Part shown: one piece after another, positions 8,036 to 15,626 of the stretch
Numbering within the stretch: the stretch's first letter is position 1
How the letters are laid out: the number at the start of each line of letters is the position of its first letter
From: an uncultured Clostridia bacterium
Lineage (GTDB): Bacteria > Bacillota > Clostridia > TANB77 > CAG-508
Assembly (NCBI GenBank): GCA_934155625.1
Contig: CAKPHD010000012.1
Location: 1-36,523, forward strand
Direction of reading: 5' to 3'
Length of the DNA stretch: 36,523 nt
Program-made: the position numbers and the translations under genes
Notes under the pieces: model-generated
Told to the model about the DNA's origin: nothing
What the model saw: the letters and a program-made list of their open reading frames with translations, nothing else
Database searches by the model: none

Positions 8036-9620
8036 TTATTTTCTGTGCCTTCTTCATAGCTCTTGCCACCATTTTTCCAATCGCAACAATAGTTACAGCT
8101 TGTTGACTATCACTACCTAATTGCAGATTTTCAATTTGTTGTAAAACTTCAGCTTTTCCAAGTCCAATTTCGTCATGTTTTTCAAAACTTATCTCTTTGT
8201 CCTCTCCACCTCTAGGGTACCTAACAACAACCGGTTTCTTTAGTTTTACAGCAAACTCTAACATATCTTCAAATTCTCTAAAATCTTTAGGTGCCATAAT
8301 TGTCAAATTAGGAATTAATCTAAAAAATGCCATATCAAGAATGCCTTGATGTGTCTCTCCATCAGCTCCAACAATACCAGCTCTATCAACACACATAATA
8401 ACTGGTAAATTTTGCATTGCAACATCATGAATAACCTGGTCATATGCTCTTTGATAAAAAGACGCATATATCGGCACAACTGGTATCATTCCCTCTTTAG
8501 CCATGCCAGCAGCCATAGTAATAGCGTGCTGTTCAGCGATTCCAACATCAAAAATCCTATATGGAAACTCTTTGGCAAATTGAGCCAATCCAGTCCCATT
8601 TTTCATAGACGCCGTCACCGCAACAATCTTGTCATTTTCTTTTGCTAGCTCGATCAACTTTTCACCAAACACTTTAGAATAATCTTTATTTTTAGCCTTT
8701 TTAGGCTCACCTGTTTCAATATCAAATGGTGAAGTTGCATGGAATCTATCAGGATTTTCTTCGGCAAATTTATAGCCTTTACCTTTTTTGGTCAAAACAT
8801 GGATCAAAACCGGACCATTAACCTGTTTGCTGAGTTCAAGTATACTTTCAAGTTTTTCAATATTATGTCCGTCAACAGGTCCCAAATAAGTAAAACCGAT
8901 ATCTTCAAAAAACATCTTATGTATAACCAATTGTTTAATACTTCTCTTAATTCTCTGAACTGCTGTCACTACTGGTTTTCCAACTAGAGGAATCGAACTT
9001 ATTTGTCTTTTTAATAAATTATTGGTTCTAGTATATAACTTTTTAGTTCTCAACTTTCCAAGAAAATTATTAAGGCCACCCATATTAGGCGAAATACTCA
9101 TTTCATTATCATTCAAAATAACAGTCATTTTGCACTTACTATATCCAGCATCATTCAAAGCCTCTAAAGCCATTCCTCCCGTTAAAGCACCATCTCCGAT
9201 AACAGCAATCACATTATTATTCTTGCCCTGCAAATCTCTTGCCCTTGCCATGCCCAGCGCAGCTGAAATCGAAGTACTGCTATGTCCAGTATTAAAGCAA
9301 TCACTTGCATTCTCGTTCGTTTTAGGAAAGCCAGCAATACCATTAAACTTTCTTATCTCTTTAAGTTGCTCTCTTCTACCTGTAATAATTTTATGAATAT
9401 AACTTTGATGTCCAACATCCCAAACAATTTTATCTGTTGGAACATCAAAAATAGAATGCAACGCAATTGTCAGTTCAACCACTCCAAGGTTTGATGCTAA
9501 ATGCCCACCATTTTTCGATACTATTCTTATTATGTACTCTCTAATTTCTTCTGCTAATATTTCTTTTTCTTTTTGTGTCAATTTTTTTACATCTTCTGGC
9601 TCATTTATTTTTTCTAACAT
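8016..9620 (-). CDS. dxs: 1-deoxy-D-xylulose-5-phosphate synthase, truncated by a frameshift
   Basis: Thiamine-diphosphate enzyme that condenses pyruvate and glyceraldehyde 3-phosphate, the entry step of the MEP isoprenoid pathway. Visible motifs are HLASNLGVVELT, the ThDP motif GDGALTGGMALEALN to NDNEMSIS, the second half GTGLAQFAKEFPYRIFDVGI, and DRAGIVGADGETHQG. ATG 9620 has AGGAG 9-10 nt upstream. The frame stops at 8016 after 534 residues, lacking most of the transketolase C domain; that domain follows in another frame (7763-8035). A three-unit repeat array sits between the ribosome site and the upstream gene. Confidence 0.93.
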   Translation of the reverse strand: MLEKINEPEDVKKLTQKEKEILAEEIREYIIRIVSKNGGHLASNLGVVELTIALHSIFDVPTDKIVWDVGHQSYIHKIITGRREQLKEIRKFNGIAGFPKTNENASDCFNTGHSSTSISAALGMARARDLQGKNNNVIAVIGDGALTGGMALEALNDAGYSKCKMTVILNDNEMSISPNMGGLNNFLGKLRTKKLYTRTNNLLKRQISSIPLVGKPVVTAVQRIKRSIKQLVIHKMFFEDIGFTYLGPVDGHNIEKLESILELSKQVNGPVLIHVLTKKGKGYKFAEENPDRFHATSPFDIETGEPKKAKNKDYSKVFGEKLIELAKENDKIVAVTASMKNGTGLAQFAKEFPYRIFDVGIAEQHAITMAAGMAKEGMIPVVPIYASFYQRAYDQVIHDVAMQNLPVIMCVDRAGIVGADGETHQGILDMAFFRLIPNLTIMAPKDFREFEDMLEFAVKLKKPVVVRYPRGGEDKEISFEKHDEIGLGKAEVLQQIENLQLGSDSQQAVTIVAIGKMVARAMKKAQKIKQEERN

Positions 9621-9642
9621 TTTTATTTCTCCTATATTATTG

Positions 9643-9751
9643 TGGTACTTTTGGGACCGGTTCTCTACGGTACCATTTTTTGTTACTTTTGGGACCGGTT
9701 CTCTGCGGTACCATTTTTGTTACCGATGGGACCGGTTCTTATCCGTACCAT
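9643..9751 (-). repeat. intergenic 37-38 bp repeat array, 3 units (upstream of dxs)
   Basis: ACCGGT cores are at 9656, 9694 and 9731 (spacing 38 and 37). Read on the minus strand, the array begins with the same variant unit GGTACGGATAAG as the array at 5133, continues with GGTACCGCAG and GGTACCGTAG units, and ends just before the dxs ribosome site. Sense orientation relative to dxs. Confidence 0.9.
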
Positions 9752-9755
9752 TTTG

Positions 9756-9803
9756 ATAAAAAAATACCAGATACAACATGCACATAGTGCAAAAGTATCT
9801 GGG
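9756..9803 (-). terminator. terminator of the 9828-10325 membrane-protein gene
   Basis: On minus, CCAGATAC (9802-9795) pairs with GTATCTGG (9774-9767) and is followed by a T-rich run. The loop holds a second nested stem, TGCAC/GTGCA. It lies about 25 nt after the stop of the upstream minus-strand gene. Confidence 0.75.
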
Positions 9804-9827
9804 TTAACTGTATGAGGACATATGATA

Positions 9828-10325
9828 TTATATTATTATCTTGTAAAGTCTCTTAAATTCTGATTTTTCTATCTCTTCTAAAAACTGCTTAATTCTAATT
9901 GTATTTTCTAATTCATATTCCATAATAATTTCTACTCCACTATCATCTTTGCAGATTTTCGCATAAAACCGAACTTTTTTTATCGGATACTTTATCAAAT
10001 CATTATATGCCTTTTCTTTTCTCGGCTTCACTCTTATCAATGCATCCTTCGACAAAAATTTATCAACAAATCTTATACTCTCTTCACTTTCGAATTGCCT
10101 TGTAGATTTTTCAATATTATTATAAACAATTAAAATATTTGTAACAATTACCAGAAGTAATATCAGTCCCTTTATTATATACTGTCCCAATAGCTCGTAT
10201 CTTGATAATCTTATCTCACTTATAGCAAGAATTATCATTGATATCCCTACAGAAATTAAAAGTTCACTCACTAACCTCTTAATAATAAATTTCTTTTTTC
10301 TCCGCTCACTCATACTTCCCATCAT
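9828..10325 (-). CDS. small two-helix membrane protein of unknown function
   Basis: About 165 residues. A basic N-terminus (SERRKKKFIIKRL) precedes two hydrophobic segments (LLISVGISMIILAIS and IIKGLILLLVIVTNILIVY). A charged soluble C-terminal half follows, containing FVDKFLSKDALIRV and ending KSEFKRLYKIII. I do not recognise the family. The start is taken at the ATG-ATG pair (10325/10322) preceded by AAAGGGG; upstream in-frame ATG 10370 lacks a good ribosome site. It follows spoIIQ by about 100 bp in the same direction and has its own terminator, so it may be the last gene of the sporulation cluster. No function is assigned. Confidence 0.6.
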   Translation of the reverse strand: MMGSMSERRKKKFIIKRLVSELLISVGISMIILAISEIRLSRYELLGQYIIKGLILLLVIVTNILIVYNNIEKSTRQFESEESIRFVDKFLSKDALIRVKPRKEKAYNDLIKYPIKKVRFYAKICKDDSGVEIIMEYELENTIRIKQFLEEIEKSEFKRLYKIII

Positions 10326-10428
10326 TTTACCCCTTTCATTCGAAAAAAATATTTTTTTACTCACTTGCACTTGGCAAGATTTTAATTACTTAGATATTTT
10401 AACATATATGGGTTTTATTTTCAACACT

Positions 10429-11295
10429 TTATTTCAAATATATTGATGGATCTAAATATTCTCCATCTTTTATCAATTCAAAATGAAGATGACTTTCCAT
10501 TTCACTTTCGAAAGCCGCTGTATTTCCTACAGTTCCTAGAGTTTGGCCTTGTTTCACCTCTTCACCTTCAACAACAAATTCTGCCGTTAGCAAATTTGAA
10601 TAAACAGTTTGATAGCCGTCATCATGTTCAATTACTACTGTAAGTCCGTATCTCGGATCATTCACTATTGAACGAACAATTCCATCTGCAGCAACTTTTA
10701 CTACACTTGTTTTATCTGCTTTTATATCAACAGCTGTATGTGTTATCCATTCCTTCAAAGTCTCTGAATATATCAAATTATCTTTTGCAAATTCGCAAAT
10801 CACTTCACCCTCTGTTGGCTTTGTGAACGTTATTTCATTTTTAGTTTCTTGCACCTTCTTGTCAGACTCTGTAGTAGTTTCCGAACTTGTAGACTCCTCT
10901 CTTGTAGTATTTTTCTTGGTTGCACTACTAGTTTTTTCTGTTTGATTTTTTGTTGATTTTGCTGAATTTGTATTATTTGTATTGTTTTTCTGTTCCTCAG
11001 ATGATTTCGCCTCTGACTTCACCTCTGTCTTGTTATCCTCATTCGTCTGCTCTTCCACAGTTTTTCCTATTTCAGTGCTTACATTTTCAAAATCACCATC
11101 TTGCAATAAATCTTCTTGATTTTGCTGACTTTGTGATTGTTGTGCAATCTGATTTGCTTCATTGTTTATTTTTGCAGTTGTTTTTGTTAGCATATACATA
11201 ATAATTCCAAAAGCAATTGCAAGAATAAAAAATATTACAGTTCCCACGTAGACATATATATTGTTGTTTTTCAAAAATCTTTTTCCTCTTTTCAT
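10429..11295 (-). CDS. spoIIQ: SpoIIQ-like stage II sporulation protein, M23/LytM domain
   Basis: 288 residues: a basic N-terminus, one membrane segment (about 14-35), a long Ser/Thr/Asn/Glu-rich linker and a C-terminal LytM (M23) domain. The zinc-site residues are all visible: HTAVD (His186, Asp190) and HLHFEL (His269, His271). In known systems forespore SpoIIQ pairs across the intermembrane space with mother-cell SpoIIIAH and helps engulfment. The Bacillus subtilis protein has a degenerate metal site, whereas clostridial ones such as that of C. difficile keep it; this one is of the second type. It lies 60 bp downstream of spoIID in the same direction. The assignment rests on domain layout and context. 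Confidence 0.85.
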   Translation of the reverse strand: MKRGKRFLKNNNIYVYVGTVIFFILAIAFGIIMYMLTKTTAKINNEANQIAQQSQSQQNQEDLLQDGDFENVSTEIGKTVEEQTNEDNKTEVKSEAKSSEEQKNNTNNTNSAKSTKNQTEKTSSATKKNTTREESTSSETTTESDKKVQETKNEITFTKPTEGEVICEFAKDNLIYSETLKEWITHTAVDIKADKTSVVKVAADGIVRSIVNDPRYGLTVVIEHDDGYQTVYSNLLTAEFVVEGEEVKQGQTLGTVGNTAAFESEMESHLHFELIKDGEYLDPSIYLK

Positions 11296-11355
11296 AAAAT
11301 CCTCCTTGACTTAAATTATTAATACAAGTATTTACATTTTTTCAAAGATTATTCA

Positions 11356-12399
11356 TTAAAGAGAATTTAATTCTGTTATTTCTACATCTGTATAAAAATG
11401 CTTAATTATTTCCTCATAATTAGCTCCAGATTTTGCCATTGTATCAGCTCCAGTTTGACTCATTCCAACTCCATGTCCATATCCTGTAACTGTAAATGTT
11501 ACTGTCTCCCCATCTATTGAGAACATAAAATTTGTAGATTTTAATCCCAAAATAGTTCTAGCTTCTGTTCCTGCAATCTCTTTGTTTCCAAACTTGATTG
11601 TTTTCACCCTTCCGCTAGTTGTAAATTCTAATATCTGAATAGAATTTTCTTGCGAAAAATCAATTTCACAATCTGGATATTTTTCTTTTATTTTATTTGC
11701 TAATTCTTCTTTTGATAATTTGACCTCTGAAGAATACTGTGTATATCCGTCTTCTCCCGCTGTTTCAACTGATTTTAAGTATGGATAGTCGATTCCACCC
11801 CATATGTTTACTGAACTTTCGGTTATCCCTCCACTATTTGAATGAAAAAACGCGTTTATAGGCTCCCCATTATATGTAACAATTTTTCCGGTAGTTGAAT
11901 TTACTGCTTCTGTAATTTTGTTCCAATTGCTTTCAGCCTCTTCTTGATTCCATTTTGCAAATCTTTCTTCTTTGCTTATCCATGCTTGGCAACACGCGTA
12001 ATTATCACATATATCAGCATTTTCATGCTTAGTAGCATTATGGTGCATCTGATAAATTGTATATGTCCTTGCGACCACCGCCTGAGCCTTTAACGCCTCT
12101 ACCTCATAGCTTGCAGGCATTTCAGCTGATACCACACCATATAAATATTCATTTAAATTTATTTCTTCAATTTCTCCTGTTGATGAATGTAATAATTTTA
12201 TTGTCCTATTTTCTTGTTGTACTGAAGTCTGCTCATTGTGCGTCTTGTTTACATCATCATTTACTTCAGAATTTATTTGTTCATTCACATTCGAAATATT
12301 CTGATTTTCTGTTTTTTTCTTCGGAGTTGCAGTACAAATTGCAGGTGCTATAAAAAATACAATAACAAATCCACAAAAATATAATAAAAATTTTTTCAT
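11356..12399 (-). CDS. spoIID: SpoIID, stage II sporulation lytic transglycosylase
   Basis: 347 residues with an N-terminal membrane anchor or signal (about 3-24), a polar linker and the SpoIID/LytB domain. The signature VVSAEMPASYEVEALKAQ contains the Glu (about 93) that aligns with the catalytic residue of this family. CDNYACCQAW holds Cys residues of the kind that bind zinc in clostridial SpoIID, and HSNSGGITES and GYGHGVGMSQTGA are present. The enzyme cleaves glycan strands with SpoIIP/SpoIIM during engulfment, in the mother cell. ATG 12399 has AGGAGG, and the gene starts 13 nt after sigF. This places a mother-cell gene directly behind the forespore sigma operon. Confidence 0.93.
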   Translation of the reverse strand: MKKFLLYFCGFVIVFFIAPAICTATPKKKTENQNISNVNEQINSEVNDDVNKTHNEQTSVQQENRTIKLLHSSTGEIEEINLNEYLYGVVSAEMPASYEVEALKAQAVVARTYTIYQMHHNATKHENADICDNYACCQAWISKEERFAKWNQEEAESNWNKITEAVNSTTGKIVTYNGEPINAFFHSNSGGITESSVNIWGGIDYPYLKSVETAGEDGYTQYSSEVKLSKEELANKIKEKYPDCEIDFSQENSIQILEFTTSGRVKTIKFGNKEIAGTEARTILGLKSTNFMFSIDGETVTFTVTGYGHGVGMSQTGADTMAKSGANYEEIIKHFYTDVEITELNSL

Positions 12400-12412
12400 T
12401 ATTCCTCCTAAT

Positions 12413-13141
12413 TCAACTAATAAGCCTCCTTCGCATCTTTTCTAACACTTTTCTTTCTATCCTAGAAACCTGAACTTGCGTAATTCCTAAAATTTTTGAT
12501 ACTTGCATTTGTGTTTTTTGCTTGTAATATCTAAGTAAAATTATCTCTTTTTCCTTCTCTTCTAATTCACTAATCAATTTCTTGATTGTTATTCGATTTG
12601 TAATCTCACTTTGTTCATCTTTTCCTGTAGAAATTTGTTCTAAAATACTTACCGTTTTATCAGTTTTACTATCAGTATATTTCGCGCTTTCTATTGAGTC
12701 CACAGGTTTTGACGAATCTAAAGCCATCGTAATTTCCTCTTTAGAAATTTTTAATTCTTTCGAAATTTCTTCCAATGTGATATCTCTTCCATATTTATGA
12801 AAATATTCCTTTTGTAGCTCTAATATTTTTATATTTAGTTCTTTTATACTTCTACTAACTTTTATTGGGCCATCATCTCTTATATATCTTTTTATTTCTC
12901 CTAAAATGTATGGTACTGCATATGTTGAAAGACGAACTTCGAAACTAGTGTCAAATCTTTGAATTGCTTTAATAAATCCAATACTTCCAATTTGATATAA
13001 ATCTTCTATATCATATCCTCTTCCACAAAATCTTCGAACAATACTCCAAATAAGTCCATTGTTGTCTTCTATCAATTTTGTCATATCATCTTTGCTACCA
13101 TTTTGGGCATTTTCGATGATTTTCATATCATTCTCATACAC
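12413..13141 (-). CDS. sigF: RNA polymerase sigma factor SigF
   Basis: 242-residue sigma-70 family factor, the first forespore-specific sigma in endospore formers. Region 2 has DIEDLYQIGSIGFIKAIQRF and FEVRLSTYAVPYILGEIKRY, followed by RDDGPIKVSRSIKEL. Region 4 ends in QMQVSKILGITQVQVSRIE. The start is GTG 13141, immediately after the spoIIAB stop and 8 nt from GGGGAG, which indicates translational coupling. The order spoIIAA-spoIIAB-sigF fixes it as SigF rather than SigG or SigB. Confidence 0.96.
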   Translation of the reverse strand: MYENDMKIIENAQNGSKDDMTKLIEDNNGLIWSIVRRFCGRGYDIEDLYQIGSIGFIKAIQRFDTSFEVRLSTYAVPYILGEIKRYIRDDGPIKVSRSIKELNIKILELQKEYFHKYGRDITLEEISKELKISKEEITMALDSSKPVDSIESAKYTDSKTDKTVSILEQISTGKDEQSEITNRITIKKLISELEEKEKEIILLRYYKQKTQMQVSKILGITQVQVSRIERKVLEKMRRRLIS

Positions 13142-13681
13142 TTATTCATCTCCCCTTATTGTAGCATTTGCAGTAGTATTTGCAATAGCATTTGTAACAT
13201 CAGCCATATCTGTATAATTTTCAGAGTTTTTTGAATTTTCAAAGTTTTCTTTGCTCTTGATAACTTTGCTCATAGTAACTTTTGTGCCAATCCCCAGCAT
13301 AGACTCAACTTCAACATGATCCATAAAACTCTCCATAATTGTAAATCCCATTCCAGACCTTTCCATATTTGACTTAGTTGTATATAATGGTTGCTTCGCA
13401 ATCTCAATATTTTCAATACCTTTGCCAGAATCCGAAATCTCTATAACAACTTCATTTTCTCTAATCTTGCAAATAAGCCTAACAATTCCTTCTTGCTCTT
13501 CATATCCATGTATAATTGAATTAGTAACCGCCTCAGAAACTGCAGTTTTAATGTCAGCAAGCTCCTCAATAGTTGGATCTAACTGCGCAATAAATGCTGC
13601 TACTGAAATTCTGGCAAATGCTTCATTACTTGATTTACTTAAAAATTCTATTTTCATTTCATTATCATAAATGTTGCTCAT
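13142..13681 (-). CDS. spoIIAB: SpoIIAB, anti-sigma-F factor and SpoIIAA kinase
   Basis: GHKL-type serine kinase that binds SigF and phosphorylates SpoIIAA. The N box is in EAVTNSIIHGYE (50-61), G1 is DSGKGIE (84-90), and the ATP lid and G2 are in ERSGMGFTIMESFMD (107-121). ATG 13681 follows AAAGGAGGT. At 179 residues it is about 30 longer than usual SpoIIAB. The extra tail after VTMSKV is Asn/Ala/Thr-rich, with a short internal repetition (NAIANTTANATI), and ends against sigF. The core is intact, so the protein should be functional; the tail is of unknown effect. Confidence 0.95.
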   Translation of the reverse strand: MSNIYDNEMKIEFLSKSSNEAFARISVAAFIAQLDPTIEELADIKTAVSEAVTNSIIHGYEEQEGIVRLICKIRENEVVIEISDSGKGIENIEIAKQPLYTTKSNMERSGMGFTIMESFMDHVEVESMLGIGTKVTMSKVIKSKENFENSKNSENYTDMADVTNAIANTTANATIRGDE

Positions 13682-13696
13682 ATTCTACCTCCTTTT

Positions 13697-13891
13697 GGTA
13701 CCTTTGGTACCATTGGGACTGGTTCTCTACCGTACCCTTTTATGGTACCGTTGGGACCGGTTCTCTGCGGTACCTTTTTTGTTACTTTTGGGACCGGTTC
13801 TCTACCGTACCTTTTTTGTTACTTTTGGGACCGGTTCTCTGCCGTACCCTTTTATGGTACCGTTGGGACCGGTTCTCTGCCGTACCATTTA
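13697..13891 (-). repeat. intergenic 37-38 bp repeat array, 5 units (spoIIAA/spoIIAB)
   Basis: The largest array here. Cores are at 13718 (degenerate ACTGGT), 13756, 13793, 13830 and 13868, spaced 38, 37, 37 and 38 bp. Units read on the minus strand, in the sense of the sporulation genes. Two units end AACGGTACC and two end AAGTAAC. The upstream units are translated as the C-terminus of SpoIIAA; the downstream end reaches the spoIIAB ribosome site. Confidence 0.92.
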
Positions 13892-14198
13892 CAGTAATCT
13901 CTGGAATTATTTTCAGAATTCCGCTCATTTCGAATATTTTTCTAACTGGTATTGTCAAATTGGCAACACAAACTTTTCCTCCCAACATATTTACTAGTTT
14001 ATATCTTCCAATTACCAGCCCTATTCCTGCACTATCCATAAAAGAAACTTTATTAAAATCAAATATAACTTCTTTAGGCATATATCTTTCAATCTCATTA
14101 TCTAATTTCCTCCTTATCTTTTGAGCCACACACTCATCTATATCTTCGTGTATTTCAAAGATTAATTGCTTGTCCTCCTTATAATAAAAAGTTTCCAT
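13782..14198 (-). CDS. spoIIAA: SpoIIAA, anti-anti-sigma-F factor with a repeat-encoded tail
   Basis: STAS-domain protein that frees SigF from SpoIIAB when dephosphorylated. The phosphorylatable Ser is in SFMDSAGIGLVIGRYK (Ser56), the position of Ser58 in B. subtilis. The fold runs to EMSGILKIIPEIT at residue 102. From about residue 103 to the stop at 138 the codons lie inside the repeat array, giving a basic tail (NGTAENRSQRYHKRVRQ, RTGPKSNKKG, TVENRSQK) in place of the usual short family C-terminus. The stop is the TAA inside AAGTAAC of the third unit. ATG 14198 follows GAGGAG. First gene of the spoIIA operon. Confidence 0.93.
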   Translation of the reverse strand: METFYYKEDKQLIFEIHEDIDECVAQKIRRKLDNEIERYMPKEVIFDFNKVSFMDSAGIGLVIGRYKLVNMLGGKVCVANLTIPVRKIFEMSGILKIIPEITVNGTAENRSQRYHKRVRQRTGPKSNKKGTVENRSQK

Positions 14199-14252
14199 AT
14201 CAATCTCCTCTCTTATTAATCATCTTACATCTTTTTTAATTTTAATGATGTT

Positions 14253-14327
14253 ATTATACACCCATTTCCATATTTTTCCAAGGTTTAAAAATAAGAAGTT
14301 TTGTCGAATACCAAAAAGTTTTCGACA
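14253..14327 (-). promoter_or_regulatory. spoIIA promoter with two inverted Spo0A boxes
   Basis: On minus, TTGGAA (14281-14276) and TATAAT (14258-14253) are 17 bp apart, about 55 bp before spoIIAA. Upstream lie two perfect Spo0A heptamers in opposite orientation: TTCGACA on minus at 14308-14302 and TGTCGAA on minus at 14327-14321, separated by 12 bp. I see no sigma-H type pair (AGGA/GAAT). The sequence therefore suggests sigma-A plus Spo0A control, unlike the sigma-H promoter of B. subtilis spoIIA. The rest of the 14199-14516 gap is the repeat array at 14372-14514. Confidence 0.75.
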
Positions 14328-14371
14328 ATATTTTAAAATATATACCAATGTGACGGAAAAGGACCATTCTT

Positions 14372-14514
14372 GATACGGCAAAGAACCGGTCCCAAAAGTA
14401 ACAAAAAAGGTACCGCAAAGAACCGGTCCCAAACGTAACAAAAAAGGTACCGCAAAGAACCGGTCCCAAACGTCCCAAAAAGGGTACCGCAGAGAACCGG
14501 TCCTAAACGTACCA
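14372..14514 (+). repeat. intergenic 37 bp repeat array, 4 units (dtd/spoIIAA)
   Basis: Cores are at 14385, 14422, 14459 and 14496, spaced exactly 37 bp. Units read on plus, opposite to both flanking genes. Three carry the variant GCAAAGAACC instead of GCAGAGAACC. The array ends 2 bp before the dtd stop codon (14517-14519). Confidence 0.92.
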
Positions 14515-14516
14515 AT

Positions 14517-14954
14517 TTATTTTTCTATTACAATAGTTACTGGGCCATCATTCAATAATTGAACCTTCATATCAGCTCCAAAAATTCCTTTTTGAACATC
14601 AAAACCACGTTTTGTACACTCATCGCAAAAATATTCATACAATGGAATTGCTTCTTCTGGTCTTGCAGCTTCTATAAAACTTGGTCTGTTTCCATCACTA
14701 CAATTTCCGTATAGTGTAAACTGTGAAACAATTAACAATTGTCCACCAACATCTTTTAATGATAAATTCATTTTATCATTTTCATCTGTAAAGACTCTCA
14801 AATTGCATACTTTTTTTACTAAATAATCAGCTTGTTCTTTAGTATCGCCCACCTTAATTCCTATTAATACTAAAAAGCCTTTTTCTATTTTTCCTACAAC
14901 TTTTTCTTCTACTTCTACACTTGCATTTTTTACTCTTTGTATTACTAACTTCAT
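14517..14954 (-). CDS. dtd: D-aminoacyl-tRNA deacylase
   Basis: 145-residue cytoplasmic enzyme that hydrolyses D-amino acids (and Gly from tRNA-Ala) off mischarged tRNAs. It begins MKLVIQRVKNASVEVE and carries the two active-site motifs, SQFTLYGN and NDGPVTIVIEK. ATG 14954 directly follows the stop of the zinc-ribbon gene (TAA-ATG); its AGGAGG lies inside that gene, so the two are translationally coupled. Full family length. The stop codon touches a repeat array. Confidence 0.96.
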   Translation of the reverse strand: MKLVIQRVKNASVEVEEKVVGKIEKGFLVLIGIKVGDTKEQADYLVKKVCNLRVFTDENDKMNLSLKDVGGQLLIVSQFTLYGNCSDGNRPSFIEAARPEEAIPLYEYFCDECTKRGFDVQKGIFGADMKVQLLNDGPVTIVIEK

Positions 14955-15527
14955 TTAGTCCTCCTGCTTAGCATTTTCTTGTGTTTCTACTGACATGACT
15001 TCAGTAACCTTTTCAACTGTATTCTCATTTTCAGATTTTTCTTCTACTTCTGATGCTTCTGATGTTTCTACTGCTTCTGTTGTTTCTTCTTTTTTCTCAG
15101 CATCTGAATCAGCTTCATTTTCGTTTTCCACTCCGACAACTTCGGCTTCTTTAACTTCTATTTCAGGTTGTTTAGCACCACATTTAGGGCAAAATGTAGA
15201 ATCCAACTCAATTTCTGCATGACATTGTTCGCATTGTTTTTTCTCTTTCAATTCTAAAATTGATTTTAAGCATGTTTCAATTTCAGCTGATAAAACATCA
15301 ACTTTTGTACATTCTTCTTCTAATTCGGTCTTTATATCAATGTTTTCTTCTCTAACATGTTTTTCGTAAACTTTTTTTCCAATTTCTTTATAAATATTAT
15401 TAATTTCTGATTTGTTCTCATTCATTTTCATTCTAAGCTTTGCCTCTTTAGCAATTTTGCTTGTTTTCTCTGCTGTTGCATCATATGCAGCACTAGCTTT
15501 CTTTCCTAAATTATCAAAAAATCCCAT
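14955..15527 (-). CDS. coiled-coil zinc-ribbon protein with acidic tail
   Basis: 190 residues. The N-terminal helical part (MGFFDNLGKKASAAYDATAE, then KEAKLRMKMNENKSEINNIY) is predicted coiled coil to about residue 95. A single zinc ribbon follows, with ligands CEQC and CPKC (about 98-101 and 114-117). A long Glu/Ser/Val-rich acidic tail is likely disordered. Similar zinc-ribbon-plus-helix proteins are common in clostridia but have no set role. It is soluble, with no signal peptide. ATG 15527 follows AGGAGG, and it is cotranscribed and coupled with dtd. Confidence 0.75.
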   Translation of the reverse strand: MGFFDNLGKKASAAYDATAEKTSKIAKEAKLRMKMNENKSEINNIYKEIGKKVYEKHVREENIDIKTELEEECTKVDVLSAEIETCLKSILELKEKKQCEQCHAEIELDSTFCPKCGAKQPEIEVKEAEVVGVENENEADSDAEKKEETTEAVETSEASEVEEKSENENTVEKVTEVMSVETQENAKQED

Positions 15528-15626
15528 TTTTTATTCCTCCTATTTTATATTTTTAACAATTCCAAATATTTTTATTCTCTCAATTTTAAAATAATAAAAA
15601 CGTCAAACTCAACATCATCTCGACTG

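Noticed and set aside
10047..10055. Further TGTCGAA/TTCGACA matches (here and near 758 in murC)
   Set aside because: Both lie inside coding sequence away from promoters and are within the number expected by chance.
13697..13891. CRISPR array
   Set aside because: The regular 37-38 bp spacing looks CRISPR-like, but the segments between cores are the same few variants rather than unique spacers, the arrays occur at seven intergenic places in both orientations, and no cas genes are present.
13594..14124. Plus-strand open frames over the repeat arrays (also at 9532-9787 and 14220-14515)
   Set aside because: Their products are only repeat translations (recurring WDRFSTVPF and LLLGPVLCGT words) overlapping real genes; no ribosome sites or domains.
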